Under the pieces are notes generated by a model. That model ran no database searches. It saw only the letters and a program-made list of their open reading frames with translations, and had not been told where the DNA came from. The translations under genes and the position numbers were made by a program. DNA of 64,000 bases from Channallabes apus (taxonomy: Eukaryota; Chordata; Actinopteri; Siluriformes; Clariidae), in assembly GCA_030522415.1 (NCBI GenBank), contig CM060106.1, forward strand, positions 29,319,485 to 29,383,484. Direction: 5' to 3'. Below are positions 49,521-60,371 of this stretch, one piece after another (the stretch's first letter is position 1; the number at the start of each line of letters is the position of its first letter).

Positions 49521-50584
49521 TAATAAGGACAAAACGTGTTGTCTAAGATAACACAATGTTATCAGATGTGTTTTCTTGCTGAAAGTGCTTCTGTGACTGG
49601 TTTTGAATGTGGTTTTTGTCAGGCATTTGCTCTGTTGTCAGTATGGTGAACAGTACAAACCTACTTTTACCCATGCTGGTGTATGGAAGTTAGTGGATAT
49701 AGGTATCACTCCTTGCAATGACTCATTGTGGAGTGTTGCATATAGTTAAACCTACTTATGTGCCAAAGATACAGGTTTATGCAACATGGAAATGACCAAT
49801 CTCGCTCCCTGAAAATTATTAAGTTGCCAACTTCAACCATTTGAAGTATGTGCCCCAAAAAATGCTAATTTTTCAGCGTTATACTGTCTCACTTTAAACA
49901 ATAATTATTAACAATTTAATTTAATATTTCTTTAAAACTATTAATACTAAAATTGGTTAAAGCTTCTAGAAGCATATGACTTGTAAATGTTCCTTTGTTT
50001 TTTGGTAAAAGCTTAAAAAGCAAAAACTCTGTAGTGTCAAATTCATTTAGCAATATCTTAATAATTTATCTCTTTAGAATAATAGACTTTTTTAGGTTTG
50101 TCTGTTCATGTGAAATCTAAATTGACCAACTTTCATCTGCATGACAATTAAGATCATTGAAAATGTTTAATTAAAAAAGTTAGACACTATATAAAAGGCA
50201 TGAAATTGTATTTCTCTCTGCAAATGTGTTCCTTTTATCTGATAAAAACATAAGTGTGTATACATATTTACAAAAAGCAAGCACGGATCAGAAGAAAAGA
50301 AGCATTAAGTAATTATGAAAAATGGTGTTTTATGATTCTATCTGAAAATTCACTTTTTTCTACCTACTGTAGTTGAGACAATTTTTCACACCAATACAGT
50401 ACCATGTTTTGGCTTCTTTCATTTTATTTACACTGTTGGTTATTATAGTGTATACAAATGTGCACTGTTTCATATAACTGTATTCTGTATCCATTCTCAT
50501 ATACCTCAAAGCCCTGTTTGTTTCAAATACATTATTCATTCCAAACAATGTATACATATCCTAAAACAAACCAATTACCTGATC

Positions 50585-50840
50585 TTTTGTCTGCCAAGAT
50601 GCCCCTATTTGTCTAATGTGCTTGCAGATTAACTGGCAGTAATCTGTTTTGGTTACTCAGGAATGGGACTGTTGACTATTTGGAGATTTAATTTAATTTG
50701 ACGATGCAATCTGACCCAGTTTCAGGGCCTCTCACACAAGTAAACAGATGTGCTGACATCCCATGCTGTAGATCTCATTATCATCTCCTGGTAATTGGAA
50801 TAGTGGAGGGTAATTACATTGTTGTTTGTGTGTGCTTGTA
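50585..50840. other. Candidate conserved non-coding stretch
   Basis: Unique sequence with several homeodomain-like sites (GGTAATTGG, GGGTAATTACATTG, TTAATTTAATTTGACG) and an ACAAGTAAACAG forkhead-like site. No coding frame. Possible enhancer, untested. Confidence 0.25.
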
Positions 50841-51320
50841 AGAGTTCGTACACAGGCCTTCACTGTTTTTGCTGCTTCTGATTATAATTAATGAGTCCAT
50901 ATTTGGATCAGGATCAAAAAAGACTCATTTGGTTGGAATATTACTGAGGTTTGATGAGTCACTTTGTAAGACAATACATATACAGTGCACTAGGTGATAG
51001 CTAGAGCTATAGTTTATGAAGCAATAAGAATATTAAAACCACTAAGTGAATACAATTAACTGAAATAAAATATTCAATTTGTGCAATATGCATTTTTCAA
51101 ATCAAACATCTAATCGTTTTATGTCTAGATGACTGGGTTTATTGCATGGAAACAAATTAGCACCAAGGCATTAGGAAACCATTAATGAATTGCACAGGTC
51201 TTAAAACAAGAAATGCGGAAAAAGTCATTTTAAACTATAAAATTAAATTTTCCAAGTAACGGGTAATACATCTCATGAATTTGCCACTATGTTTAACTTC
51301 TAGTAACCTAGCTCACGTTT

Positions 51321-51321
<1 letters not shown>

Positions 51322-51379
<58 letters not shown>
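51322..51379. repeat. (CA)n microsatellite
   Basis: About 28 CA units. Confidence 0.96.
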
Positions 51380-51381
<2 letters not shown>

Positions 51382-51479
51382 TTTATTTTTAAATCAAATT
51401 ATAACAAAACTGTGATTTAGTTCATTCTTAAAATGAGCTAATCCTTGCAATTATCGTTCACATTATGTATCTCATATTT

Positions 51480-51836
51480 CATTCATTCATTCATCTTCTA
51501 TACCGCTTAATCCTGTGTTCAGGGTCGCGGGGGACCTGGAGCCTATCCCAGGAGACTTCGGGCACTAGGCGGGGTACACCCTGGACAGGGTGCCAATCCA
51601 TCGCAGGGCACACACACATACACACACACACTCACACACCCAATCACACACTACGGGCAATTTAGGAACGCCAATTAGCCTAACCTGCATGTCTTTGGAC
51701 TGTGGGAGGAAACCGGAGTACCCGGAGGAAACCCACCAAGCACGGGGAGAACATGCAAACTCCATGCACACAGAGACGGGAATCGAGCCTGGCCGGGAAT
51801 CGAACCCAGACCCTGGAGGTGCAAGGCGACAGTGCT
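51480..51836 (-). mobile_element. V-SINE, head-truncated with target duplication
   Basis: In plus sense it starts with the (ATTC)n tail, CTTCTATACCGCTTAATCCT, and ends GGCGACAGTGCT, so the outer tRNA head is missing. A perfect 12-bp duplication TATCTCATATTT lies at 51468-51479 and 51837-51848. Confidence 0.93.
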
Positions 51837-51851
51837 TATCTCATATTTAAA

Positions 51852-51852
51852 C

Positions 51853-51894
<42 letters not shown>
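51852..51894. repeat. (AAT)n microsatellite
   Basis: About 14 AAT units start directly after the target duplication of the V-SINE. Confidence 0.95.
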
Positions 51895-52789
51895 TACTGT
51901 TTATGTGGTGTTTCACAGTATCCTTGGTATCGAGGGATTTCACCAGATTCTCAGGTTTACTCCTTCTTCCAAAAACATCTGCATTAAATGATCCCCTGGT
52001 GGATACGGAGTCTATACACATGCGGGCGCATGGTGCCCAGCAACAGACAGGCATCCCACCCATTTTCAAGTACTTTAACACAAAATACCAAAGCAATTTC
52101 ATGATCTACTCCACAGTTTCTGTGCGAATTAAAAATCTATTTTCATCTCAGTCCTAGCAGGTACATGTGCTACCCAAGTGCTAAGTCATCGATGAAGTTC
52201 AGATTATTAGAGGTGTGAAACAGAAGCAGGTAAAAGAGGAGAATAAGGGCTGTTCCCTATGGGGTGTAAAACTGATTCATGTCGACACATTTTGACACCC
52301 GCTGTCTGTGGTGAGTTCACTCGAGCTCATCTGTGTCTGTCTGATGAGAAAACGACACACGGAGCACAGAGATCATCTCTCACAGATGGGATGAGGGACA
52401 AATGTGGCCTTCAATCGATGTCTTTTATGCTTTTTTTCCCCCCCTTGTCTGTGAGTTATATATAAATATATTATATAGTGCACACCGTGCAAGGGAAAGA
52501 CGGTGAGTTGTGAAGTTGGGTTTTGTTTTATGCTAAAAGAAGTTTAAGCAGCTGTGTTTCCATATCAAATGTGACGAATGAATGAAACAGGAACAAAAGT
52601 GAACTTTCGGAAGAGAGATGATTCAACCTTGGTGCAAGCACCAGGATATGACATTTGACTGTTGCATTTCATATGCATGGTAGTTTTGTAACCAGATGTA
52701 CTCTTTATTTCTCTATATACAGTAATCCCCTGCTACCCTAAAGCACTTATCCCAGACTTACATTAGTGGTAAAACGTCCTCAATGTAGA

Positions 52790-52975
52790 ACGTTTTCTCA
52801 GTATGCCAGACTGCCTGCTTCATGTATGAAACGCTGGCCTCCCAGGAATTCCTTTAATGGACCAAACATGTGGAAATGGTTTGTTGTGAGGTCAGGACTG
52901 TTCCGGGATGTGGCAATAACTCCCAGCCGAGTTCCTGTAAGTTCCTGTAAGTGGTGTTCGTGAATGATCCACTGA
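52790..52975 (-). mobile_element. Mariner-type (DD34D) transposase fragment
   Basis: Read on the minus strand in shifting frames it gives ELGWELLPHP, then a degraded SPDL..NHFHMFG-like stretch and KEFLGGQ-like GGQRFIHEA. This corresponds to the C-terminal catalytic part of a mariner transposase (..HPPYSPDLAP..). It is the inverse of 53185-53360. Confidence 0.5.
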
Positions 52976-53184
52976 CTTATGATTTATTATGATTAACGTT
53001 GATTATCTTGTTACAATGGAACCTGTCATTGTAAGGGTTGGGATTTATTAGGCAGCAAGTAAATATTCAGCTCTCAAAGCTCTCAATTTGGCAAGCATAA
53101 GGACTGAGGAGCTCCAAATCTTCAGGTCTTATGAGGTGTTTCCTCAACATTCCAACCATGTTGACGCCCCCATCAATATTCGGC

Positions 53185-53360
53185 ATGATTCCTAAAAGTC
53201 ATCACAAACTTGAAGAAGAGATGCATTCTGTACACACAATCATTCACAAACACCACTTGAACGTTACTCGGCTGGAACACATCCAGGAACAGTCCTGACC
53301 TTACCCCAAACCATTTCCACATGTGTGGGCAATTGAAGGAGTTCCTGGGAGGCCAGATTT
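53185..53360 (+). mobile_element. Mariner-type transposase fragment inside family B element
   Basis: In plus sense it reads CGWNTSRN, then SPDLTPNHFHMCGQLKEFLG in shifted frames, a mariner-type YSPDLAP..-like block. It interrupts the Tc1-like element at 53165-53360. Confidence 0.5.
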
Positions 53361-53398
53361 ATTCATTGGTTAGTACATACCAAAAGCTGTGAAGGAAC

Positions 53399-53486
53399 GA
53401 TCAAGGTCATGGGTGATGGAAAGATCAAGGTCATGGGTGATGGAAAGATCAAGGTCATGGGTGATGGAAAGATCAAGGTCATGGGT
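53399..53486. repeat. 24-bp minisatellite within a Tc1-like element
   Basis: GATCAAGGTCATGGGTGATG+GAAA is repeated with unit starts at 53399, 53423, 53447 and 53471: three full units and one partial. The related elements carry only a single GGTCATGGG here. Confidence 0.93.
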
Positions 53487-54954
53487 ACGGGAAGCTAAAT
53501 CTAGCCCACTCACAAGGGAGAGCTACTAGTGTATAGCACAAATTTTTGAAAAAGTTGACGCTGGCTGTGACAGAAAGGTGTCAGACCACACGCTGCCTGT
53601 CAGCTTGCTGTGTATAGCGCTGCTTAGCCACAGACCCATCAGAGTGCCCATGCTGAGCCTCTTTCAGGAGAATAATGCTCCCTGCCGCATTGCAAAATCT
53701 GTTCAGGAATGGTGTGAGAAATATTACTCAGTTTCTTTTTTTGCTGTCTTTTTTTAAGGTGTTGACTTGGCCTATAAAGTCCCCAGATCTCAATCCAATC
53801 CAGCATTTGTGAGCTGTGCTGGACAAACAAGTTTAATCCACGGAGACCCCACCTCACAACTAACTGGATTTGAAGGATGTGCTGCTGATGCGAGAACACA
53901 ATACACCTTTTGATGTCTTTCCTGCAAAAAGTTTACAATCACCATCAAATCCATTATTTATACTGTCTAATGGCATATTCTTTTATATATATTCAATAAA
54001 CCTTGATATTATTTATGACTTAGTTGTTATAGTAGCCTGTTTATGTTTAAATCGATAGTGTAAATCCACAAAACCAGACCGATAGAAATAAAGAAGCCTA
54101 AAGAATACAACAGATCCTACACAATACCACTTCAGGTCTCAGAACTTGAGAGATCAGTGAGAGTGACACAAAAATTGGTTCTACCCCTCCAAATTACATT
54201 GGAGACATTGTAGCTCTAAATTACACTTGCAACTTGCAACCATCACCCTAAAAATCATCCATCCATCAATTATTCTTTATTGTCCTTTATTACTTTTTCT
54301 TCATGGTTAAAGCATTTGTCCAGTACACCAGAAAAGTATTCTCTAGTCTCACGGCACCCCTTTTTATCTGCATGGCTTTCTGGATATCAGACTAGAACAC
54401 CATGAGACTTTGAAATTCAAATGTTCCTTTCAAAATTAAATAACAGTTCTTTTTTATACAAAAGTAACAGCTCCAGATATCCCGCTCCACTGCCAATGTA
54501 ATTTCTCGTTTCTTTTATTCATGAATACTTTGAATAAGTTCAGTGGTAATTATCATGGGGTTTTTTTTTCTTTTTTGTTTAGACTACAGCTCACACTTCC
54601 TTCTTTCAAACTGCGCAGCAAGCGAGAATTAAAGGTACATTTAGGCATGTTGGCGGCTTCGGAGGCTGCGATCCTGCCTTTCGAATGGCGGAGAAAAAGT
54701 CATTTTCTAAATGCTACATCAGGACAAACCAGTCTGACCAACTGAACTGATGGAAATTGCTTTGTATTGTTTGTGCAAATGGCTTATGATGTCACGTTAT
54801 CAATTTCTGAATTTGCATTTATGTATAGCGTAAAAACAAATAGTTTTACAGTTGATTGCAAGAATCTGTGTACCCTGAGAACAGAATGAAGGACAATGAG
54901 ACTAAGCCTATTACAGCACCCAGATTTAAGTCCTGTATTTTTCACGAATTCTCT

Positions 54955-55235
54955 TTATTCTCCTACTGTATTTAGTCGTAGCCCATTCCCACCAGACATT
55001 AGGTCGCTCAAAATTAAGGCTACAACCACCCACCAAGGAGGATGAAGGCTATCATATGTTTCATCTGAGACTCGCGACACCAGCCAACTGCATCTGCTTA
55101 CTCCAAACTGTTTACTGTTACAGTGCCCTCCCCCTGATCATCTCTCTAGGCTCCCCAGCTTCAGGAGGATGCTTAAGCATCACCCGGGATTCAAACCTGC
55201 GAGCTCCGGATGATAAGGCGAGCTAGATACAGTAC
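54955..55235 (-). mobile_element. tRNA-derived SINE, diverged
   Basis: On the minus strand it has GCTCGCCTTATCATCCGGAG, then a B-box-like GGTTTGAATCCCGGGTGATG, a body with GGCTGGTGTCGCGAG, and a tail near CTAAATACAGTAGGAGAATA. It has the same layout as 13378-13648. Confidence 0.6.
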
Positions 55236-56454
55236 TGCGTAAGAGAAACTCATCTGTTTGTGGTAACTGCACGCACGATCATTCAGGAAAAGTGAGTGCA
55301 CAGGGGACAACGAGAGAGCTCTCTGCCTTCGCCTGGCACAGAAGCGAGTTTAAGGAACGTTCTGCTTTGACATGAAAAGGCCAGGATGGCTGTTCATGGC
55401 TCTGGCGTACGGAGACAACTTTCTACCTTGATGGTATCCAAGCACTAGTGAAACAAAGTGTAACAGGGGATTCTGTAGAGAAATAAAGACTGCACAATCA
55501 AAAATCCCAGTTTGACTTGAACACCCATCATAGATTGTCTTCTTTTCAGGATACACCCCATCCTCATTTGTAACTTCATGGAATACTGTATATTCTTATA
55601 ATAATAATTTGTAAAATAGTGATTTTTGTTTTTCCCCATGCAAACGTTTGCCCTCACTCGTACTGTTTCTATAATAATAAGTCTTGTTGCTCTTCCTGTG
55701 ATTAATCAACCCTGTCCCAAATCCCTCAAAAAATTCCACTTGGACTGAAGGTCTATTGTGCTTAAAGTGCTCCATTTTGAATAGGACTACAGAATAAAAC
55801 GCCGTAGAAACCTCGGAGCTCAGAAAGTCTGCTGTGAAGGAGGAATATAAATATTTATAAATGAATACATGCATATCGTAGATCCATCTATTTGAAGAAA
55901 TTCTAAGATTGCTTTGGGTCTCTCAGCAGCGTGGAGGACACTGGAGTGTGGAAGAACATGAATGACGAGGGAAGAAACTAAGGGAGGATGAGACAGTACG
56001 AACAATAAACCATGACGGTGAACGAGTGAGGAAAAGTAACAATAATATTAGTAGTACAGTAGGAAAATTAATAATAATAATAATAATCATCATAATAATT
56101 AGAGAGAGAGAGATATTATGAAAGAGAAGTATGTAAGACTGCTTTTGGTCACAGACTGCTATTGGAGTATGAAGGATGATGAGTGATGAAGAAAGAGCCA
56201 GAGGGAAGATGGGACAGACAGTAAGACAGATAAGGAGAGATTGGGAGAGAAGATGAGGGATGGAATGAGGTAGAAAGAAAATGGGAAAATGTATGAGAGC
56301 CAAAAAAAGAACGATAATAAAAAAAAAAGGAATAATGATGAGGAAGGGTCCAGTTGACAAATTGCACCCTCAGTCTCAGAGTTCTGATGAGCATTTAATT
56401 GGTGAAAGCGAATTTGATCCAGACTGATGTTCCATATTGTGCACACACAGAGAA

Positions 56455-56457
<3 letters not shown>

Positions 56458-56504
<47 letters not shown>
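56458..56504. repeat. (GA)n microsatellite
   Basis: About 23 GA units. Confidence 0.95.
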
Positions 56505-56506
<2 letters not shown>

Positions 56507-57119
56507 CACACATCTGTTTTTCTGCACAAACAGCCTGCTCCGAAAACACATCCACAAACAAATTAGGAACTGTGGATTGCTCATCTCAAGCCATTAAACA
56601 TCTGCTACTTAACATGCCAGTGTACTCGGAAATAAACAGTGTGTACGTAGTGTCCAGAGTCATTTTTATCTCGTTCTCTAGACCTAAACATTGTCCGTAA
56701 ATAGCTACACAATAAATCCCATCCAGCCTGGCCAGAGCATTGTGCGAAAACATCTGGGAACAGGTTGTCAACAAAGAGAATTATTTCACCTGTAAAAACG
56801 AATCCAATTTATTAGTTCTTAACAAAGCTTCTATCCAGAAAGATAGAAAGTGACAGGAAATCTTTCTGGGTTGTCGCGTGTCATTACAGAGAGTCTGATT
56901 GCAAAATAAATTTAAAAAACGCAATGGGAAAAAAAAGGGCAATATCCTCTGGAGTTTAAGGCTATACGGATCATAAGGATGCATGGGAAATAAAACTTTA
57001 TCATATCAAGGACTGAGTTTTATCTTATCTAAGATAAACAGGTTTTTTTTTACAGAGAACAAAAACACTTCTCATGCGCAAGAGGTAAAAAAAATTATAT
57101 ATACTGTATACAGTGTATA

Positions 57120-57335
57120 CAGTGGTGTGAAAAACTATTTGCCCCCTTCCTGATTTCTTATTCTTTTGCATGTTTGTCACACTTAAATGTTTCTGCTCAT
57201 CAAAAACCGTTAACTATTAGTCAAAGATAACATAATTGAACACAAAATGCAGTTTTTAAATGAAGGTTTACGTTATTAAGGGAGAAAAAAACTCCAAATC
57301 TACATGGCCCTGTGTGAAAAAGTGATTGCCCCCCT
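57120..57335. repeat. Copy 1 left terminal inverted repeat
   Basis: The outer motif starts at 57124 and the inner motif (TGTGTGAAAAAGTGATTGCC) at 57311. It differs from the right repeat at several blocks (for example AAAAACCGTTAACTATTAG against ..CACATTTAACTATTAG). Confidence 0.9.
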
Positions 57336-57497
57336 TGATAAAAAATAACTTAACTGTGGTTTATCACACCTGAGTTCAATTTCTGTAGTCACCCCCATGC
57401 CTGATTACTGCCACACCTGTTTCAATCAAGAAATCACTTAAATAGGAGCTACCTGACACAGAGAAGTAGACCAAAAGCACCTCAAAAGCTAGACATC

Positions 57498-58520
57498 ATG
57501 CCAAGATCCAAAGAAATTCAGGAACAAATGAGAACAAAAGTAATTGAGATCTATCAGTCTGGTAAAGGTTATAAAGCCATTTCTAAAGCTTTGGGACTCC
57601 AGCGAACCACAGTGAGAGCCATTATCCACAAATGGCAAAAACATGGAACAGTGGTGAACCTTCCCAGGAGTGGCCAGCCGACCAAAATTACCCCAAGAGC
57701 GCAGAGACAACTCATCCGAGAGGCCACAAAAGACCCCAGGACAACATCTAAAGAACTGCAGGCCTCACTTGCCTCAATTAAGGTCAGTGTTCACGACTCC
57801 ACCATAAGAAAGAGACTGGGCAAAAACGACCTCCATGGCAGATTTCCAAGGCGCAAACCACTTTTAAGCAAAAAGAACATTAAGGCTCGTCTCAATTTTG
57901 CTAAAAAACATCTCAATGATTGCCAAGACTTTTGGGAACATACCTTGTGGACCGACGAGACAAAAGTTGAACTTTTTGGAAGGTGCGTGTCCCGTTACAT
58001 CTGGCGTAAAAGTAACACAGCATTTCAGAAAAAGAACATCATACCAACAGTAAAATATGGTGGTGGTAGTGTGATGGTCTGGGGTTGTTTTGCTGCTTCA
58101 GGACCTGGAAGGCTTGCTGTGATAGATGGAACCATGAATTCTACTGTCTACCAAAAAATCCTGAAGGAGAATGTCCGGCCATCTGTTCGTCAACTCAAGC
58201 TGAAGCGATCTTGGGTGCTGCAGCAGGACAATGACCCAAAACACACCAGCAAATCCACCTCTGAATGGCTGAAGAAAAACAAAATGAAGACTTTGGAGTG
58301 GCCTAGTCAAAGTCCTGACCTGAATCCTATTGAGATGTTGTGGCATGACCTTAAAAAGGCGGTTCATGCTAGAAACCCCTCAAATAAAGCTGAATTACAA
58401 CAATTCTGCAAAGATGAGTGGGCCAAAATTCCTCCAGAGCGCTGTAAAAGACTGGTTGCAAGTTATCGCAAACGCTTGATTGCAGTTATTGCTGCTAAGG
58501 GTGGCCCAACCAGTTATTAG
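57498..58520 (+). CDS. Tc1-family transposase, intact 340-residue frame
   Basis: Cut-and-paste transposase acting in the nucleus on the element's inverted repeats. The N-terminal bipartite helix-turn-helix (residues ~5-110) includes GYKAISKALGLQRTTVRAII and the second paired-like half around ITPRAQRQLIREATKDPRTT. The linker AT-hook-like motif reads LPRSGQPTK, with Gln60 where copy 2 has Arg (GRPT). The catalytic DD34E triad is D153 (LWTDETKVELF), D244 (LQQDNDPKH) and E279 (DLNPIEMLWHDL), with 34 residues between the last two. A glycine-rich GGGSVMVWGC box lies between. Length equals the usual ~340 residues. The start ATG is the first in the element's open region. No stop or frameshift was found, but Gln60 may weaken DNA binding. 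Confidence 0.95.
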   Translation: MPRSKEIQEQMRTKVIEIYQSGKGYKAISKALGLQRTTVRAIIHKWQKHGTVVNLPRSGQPTKITPRAQRQLIREATKDPRTTSKELQASLASIKVSVHDSTIRKRLGKNDLHGRFPRRKPLLSKKNIKARLNFAKKHLNDCQDFWEHTLWTDETKVELFGRCVSRYIWRKSNTAFQKKNIIPTVKYGGGSVMVWGCFAASGPGRLAVIDGTMNSTVYQKILKENVRPSVRQLKLKRSWVLQQDNDPKHTSKSTSEWLKKNKMKTLEWPSQSPDLNPIEMLWHDLKKAVHARNPSNKAELQQFCKDEWAKIPPERCKRLVASYRKRLIAVIAAKGGPTSY

Positions 58521-58524
58521 GTTC

Positions 58525-58738
58525 AGGGGGCAATTACTTTTTCACACAGGACCATGTAGGTTTGGATTTTTTTTCTCCCTAAATAATAAAACCCCTCATT
58601 TAAAAACTGCATTTTGTGTTTACTTGTGTTATCTTTGACTAATAGTTAAATGTGTTTGATGATCAGAAACATTTTGTGTGACAAGCATGCAAAATAATAA
58701 GAAATCAGGAGGGGGGCAAATAGTTTTTCACACCACTG
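58525..58738. repeat. Copy 1 right terminal inverted repeat
   Basis: Begins AGGGGGCAATTACTTTTTCA (inner motif) and ends TTTTTCACACCACTG (outer motif). It is nearly identical to the right repeat of copy 2. Confidence 0.9.
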
Positions 58739-58969
58739 TATATATATATATATAGACCAATTTTGTATGAAATAATATACAAATTTACTGAAACAGTAAA
58801 ATATTACTAATGCAGCTGTCTCTCGCCTGTGAGCATGTAAATAAACTAAACAAGAACGATGGATGCTGATTCCTCCGAATCCTCTATTCAGTACATAAAA
58901 TTCATATCTGACATCTATACATACCATACTGTAAGCCTGTACTGCACAGTGTACTGTATGTCCCTACTG

Positions 58970-59145
58970 GGGTCACTGGTAGCTCAGTGGTTAAAAAGAG
59001 TTGGACTGCTGATCAGAAAGCACCAGGTTCAAACCCCAGCACCACCAAGCTGCTTCTGTTGGACCCTTGAGCAAGGCCCCTAAGACTCAGTAGTTTAATG
59101 AAATAAAATGCAAGTCGCTCTGCCAAATACCGTACACATACAGTA
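58970..59145 (+). mobile_element. tRNA-derived SINE (second type)
   Basis: The head GGTAGCTCAGTGGTTAA resembles a tRNA A-box region and GGTTCAAACCCCAGC a B box. The body has CTGTTGGACCCTTGAGCAAG and GCCCCTAAGACTCAG, and the tail region AAGTCGCTCTGCCAAATACC. Not a functional tRNA: no cloverleaf closes. Confidence 0.7.
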
Positions 59146-59165
59146 AAAAATAAATAAATAAATAA

Positions 59166-59235
<70 letters not shown>
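59146..59235. repeat. (TAAA)n, poly-A, (TA)n compound tract
   Basis: TAAA units, about 26 A, then about 19 TA units follow the SINE directly and may derive from its tail. Confidence 0.93.
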
Positions 59236-59237
<2 letters not shown>

Positions 59238-59639
59238 TTTTTTTACTCCAGAAAATTACACAGTACATAAAAATAGTACAGATATCACATAAAAAGGCAG
59301 GAACTCCTTTTGAAATTATTTCCTATTAAAGTGAATGACCTCATAATGTCAGGTTATATACTGCCTTACAATATAACAAAGGCTCCAGTGATATTATACT
59401 GCAAAGCTGATAAATTCACCATTCTCGCTGGCCAGTAAGTGTGAATAAATGTGAACCGACATATCAAGTTTTGTATTAAGTCGGACATGTTAGTTTTGTG
59501 CTGTGGCTACGAATGTGCACTTGGTGACATCAAATTTTCAATTTCGGCACAAAAGAGATAAGAAAGCCTTAAACCTTTAAGCGTCTGAGCGTCCCATCGT
59601 TTTTTTTTTTTCTGAGGCCAAACTTACATTGGCCAAATA

Positions 59640-59765
59640 CGAGGCAGTGGTGACTCAAACGATTATGACTCTGGGTTACTGATCAACAGTTCAAGCCCCA
59701 GCTCTGCCAATGTTGAAAGCTTGAGCAAGGCCCTTAACCCTGTCTGCTCTGGGGCAAAATAAGCA
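59640..59765 (+). mobile_element. Diverged SINE of the second type
   Basis: GTTCAAGCCCCAGCTCTGCC and CTTGAGCAAGGCCCTTAACC match the B box and body of the copy at 58970. The head is decayed. Confidence 0.6.
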
Positions 59766-60098
59766 CTATGCAAAAGTTTGATAAATAACAGATTTTGGTG
59801 ATTTTTAATTGAAAAGATGTTAACACAGTCTTACCACAGTGGAAATGGAAAAAAATGCACAATATTTTCAGCAAACATTGATGCATAGTTACTACTTATG
59901 CCATAAATTTAGCGTTATTATGCAACTGTGCAAAGGTTTGGGCACCTGAGAGTTCCAGAGTCTCATTCATTTAAAAAAGTTTCAGACTTTAAGCTCGTTA
60001 AATCTGATGCATGGCAACAGCTGTCATTAGTAAAAGGCAATTTCAAAGCTTTATGACTCTTTAAACCTTGTGCACACACTTGCGGACGCTCACCAACC

Positions 60099-60345
60099 AT
60101 GGGTTCCTCTAAGCAGCTGTGTAAGACTCTGAAAATGAAAGTTATTAACATCTACAATGCAGGAGAAGGCTACAAGAAGATAGCAAACCGTTCTCAAGCT
60201 TGCAGTTTCCACAGTGAGAAATGTAATTAAGTGATGGCAGTTCAGGGGAACTGTGGAGGTCAAGATGAAATCTGGAAGACCAAGAAAACTCTCGGAGAGA
60301 ACTGCTCATATGCTGGTCAGGAAGACAAATCAAAACGCCCATTTA
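60099..60345 (+). pseudogene. Family C transposase, 5' remnant
   Basis: MGSSKQLCKTLKMKVINIYN then AGEGYKKIANR is a Tc1-type N-terminal helix-turn-helix. A frameshift follows at about 60190, and the frame ends in the insertion boundary before 60372. Confidence 0.7.
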
Positions 60346-60371
60346 GAAATCTAAATCTAAAAAATACTATT

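Larger units (their letters stand above)
52985..53935 (+). mobile_element. Decayed Tc1-like element, family B (longest copy)
   Basis: The 5' part is 52985-53165 (AACGTTGATTATCTTGTTAC, TTATTAGGCAGCAAGTAAAT). It is interrupted by a mariner fragment and resumes at 53360 (TTGGTTAGTACATACCAAAA). The transposase remnant includes TTTCAGGAGAATAATGCTCC (the QQDNA-type Asp block) and CCCCAGATCTCAATCCAATC (the PDLNPI block, with the catalytic Glu region decayed to CAGCATTTGTGAG). Many frameshifts are present. Confidence 0.75.
57120..58738 (+). mobile_element. Tc1 transposon, copy 1 (apparently complete)
   Basis: A 1619-bp element flanked by TA (57118-57119, 58739-58740). It has terminal inverted repeats of about 215 bp (57120-57335 and 58525-58738) starting CAGTGGTGTGAAAAACTATT. 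Each terminal repeat carries an outer and an inner copy of a GTGTGAAAAA-x-T-x-x-TTGCCCCC motif, the IR/DR layout of Tc1 elements such as Sleeping Beauty. It contains one uninterrupted transposase gene. Confidence 0.95.

Noticed and set aside
53399..53486. Short regular array considered as a CRISPR
   Set aside because: Units are directly adjacent with no spacers and lie in eukaryotic mobile DNA; it is a minisatellite.
58975..59040. Second tRNA-like segment (GGTAGCTCAGTGG...GGTTCAAACCCC)
   Set aside because: It is the head of a SINE. No acceptor stem pairs with the required 3' strand.
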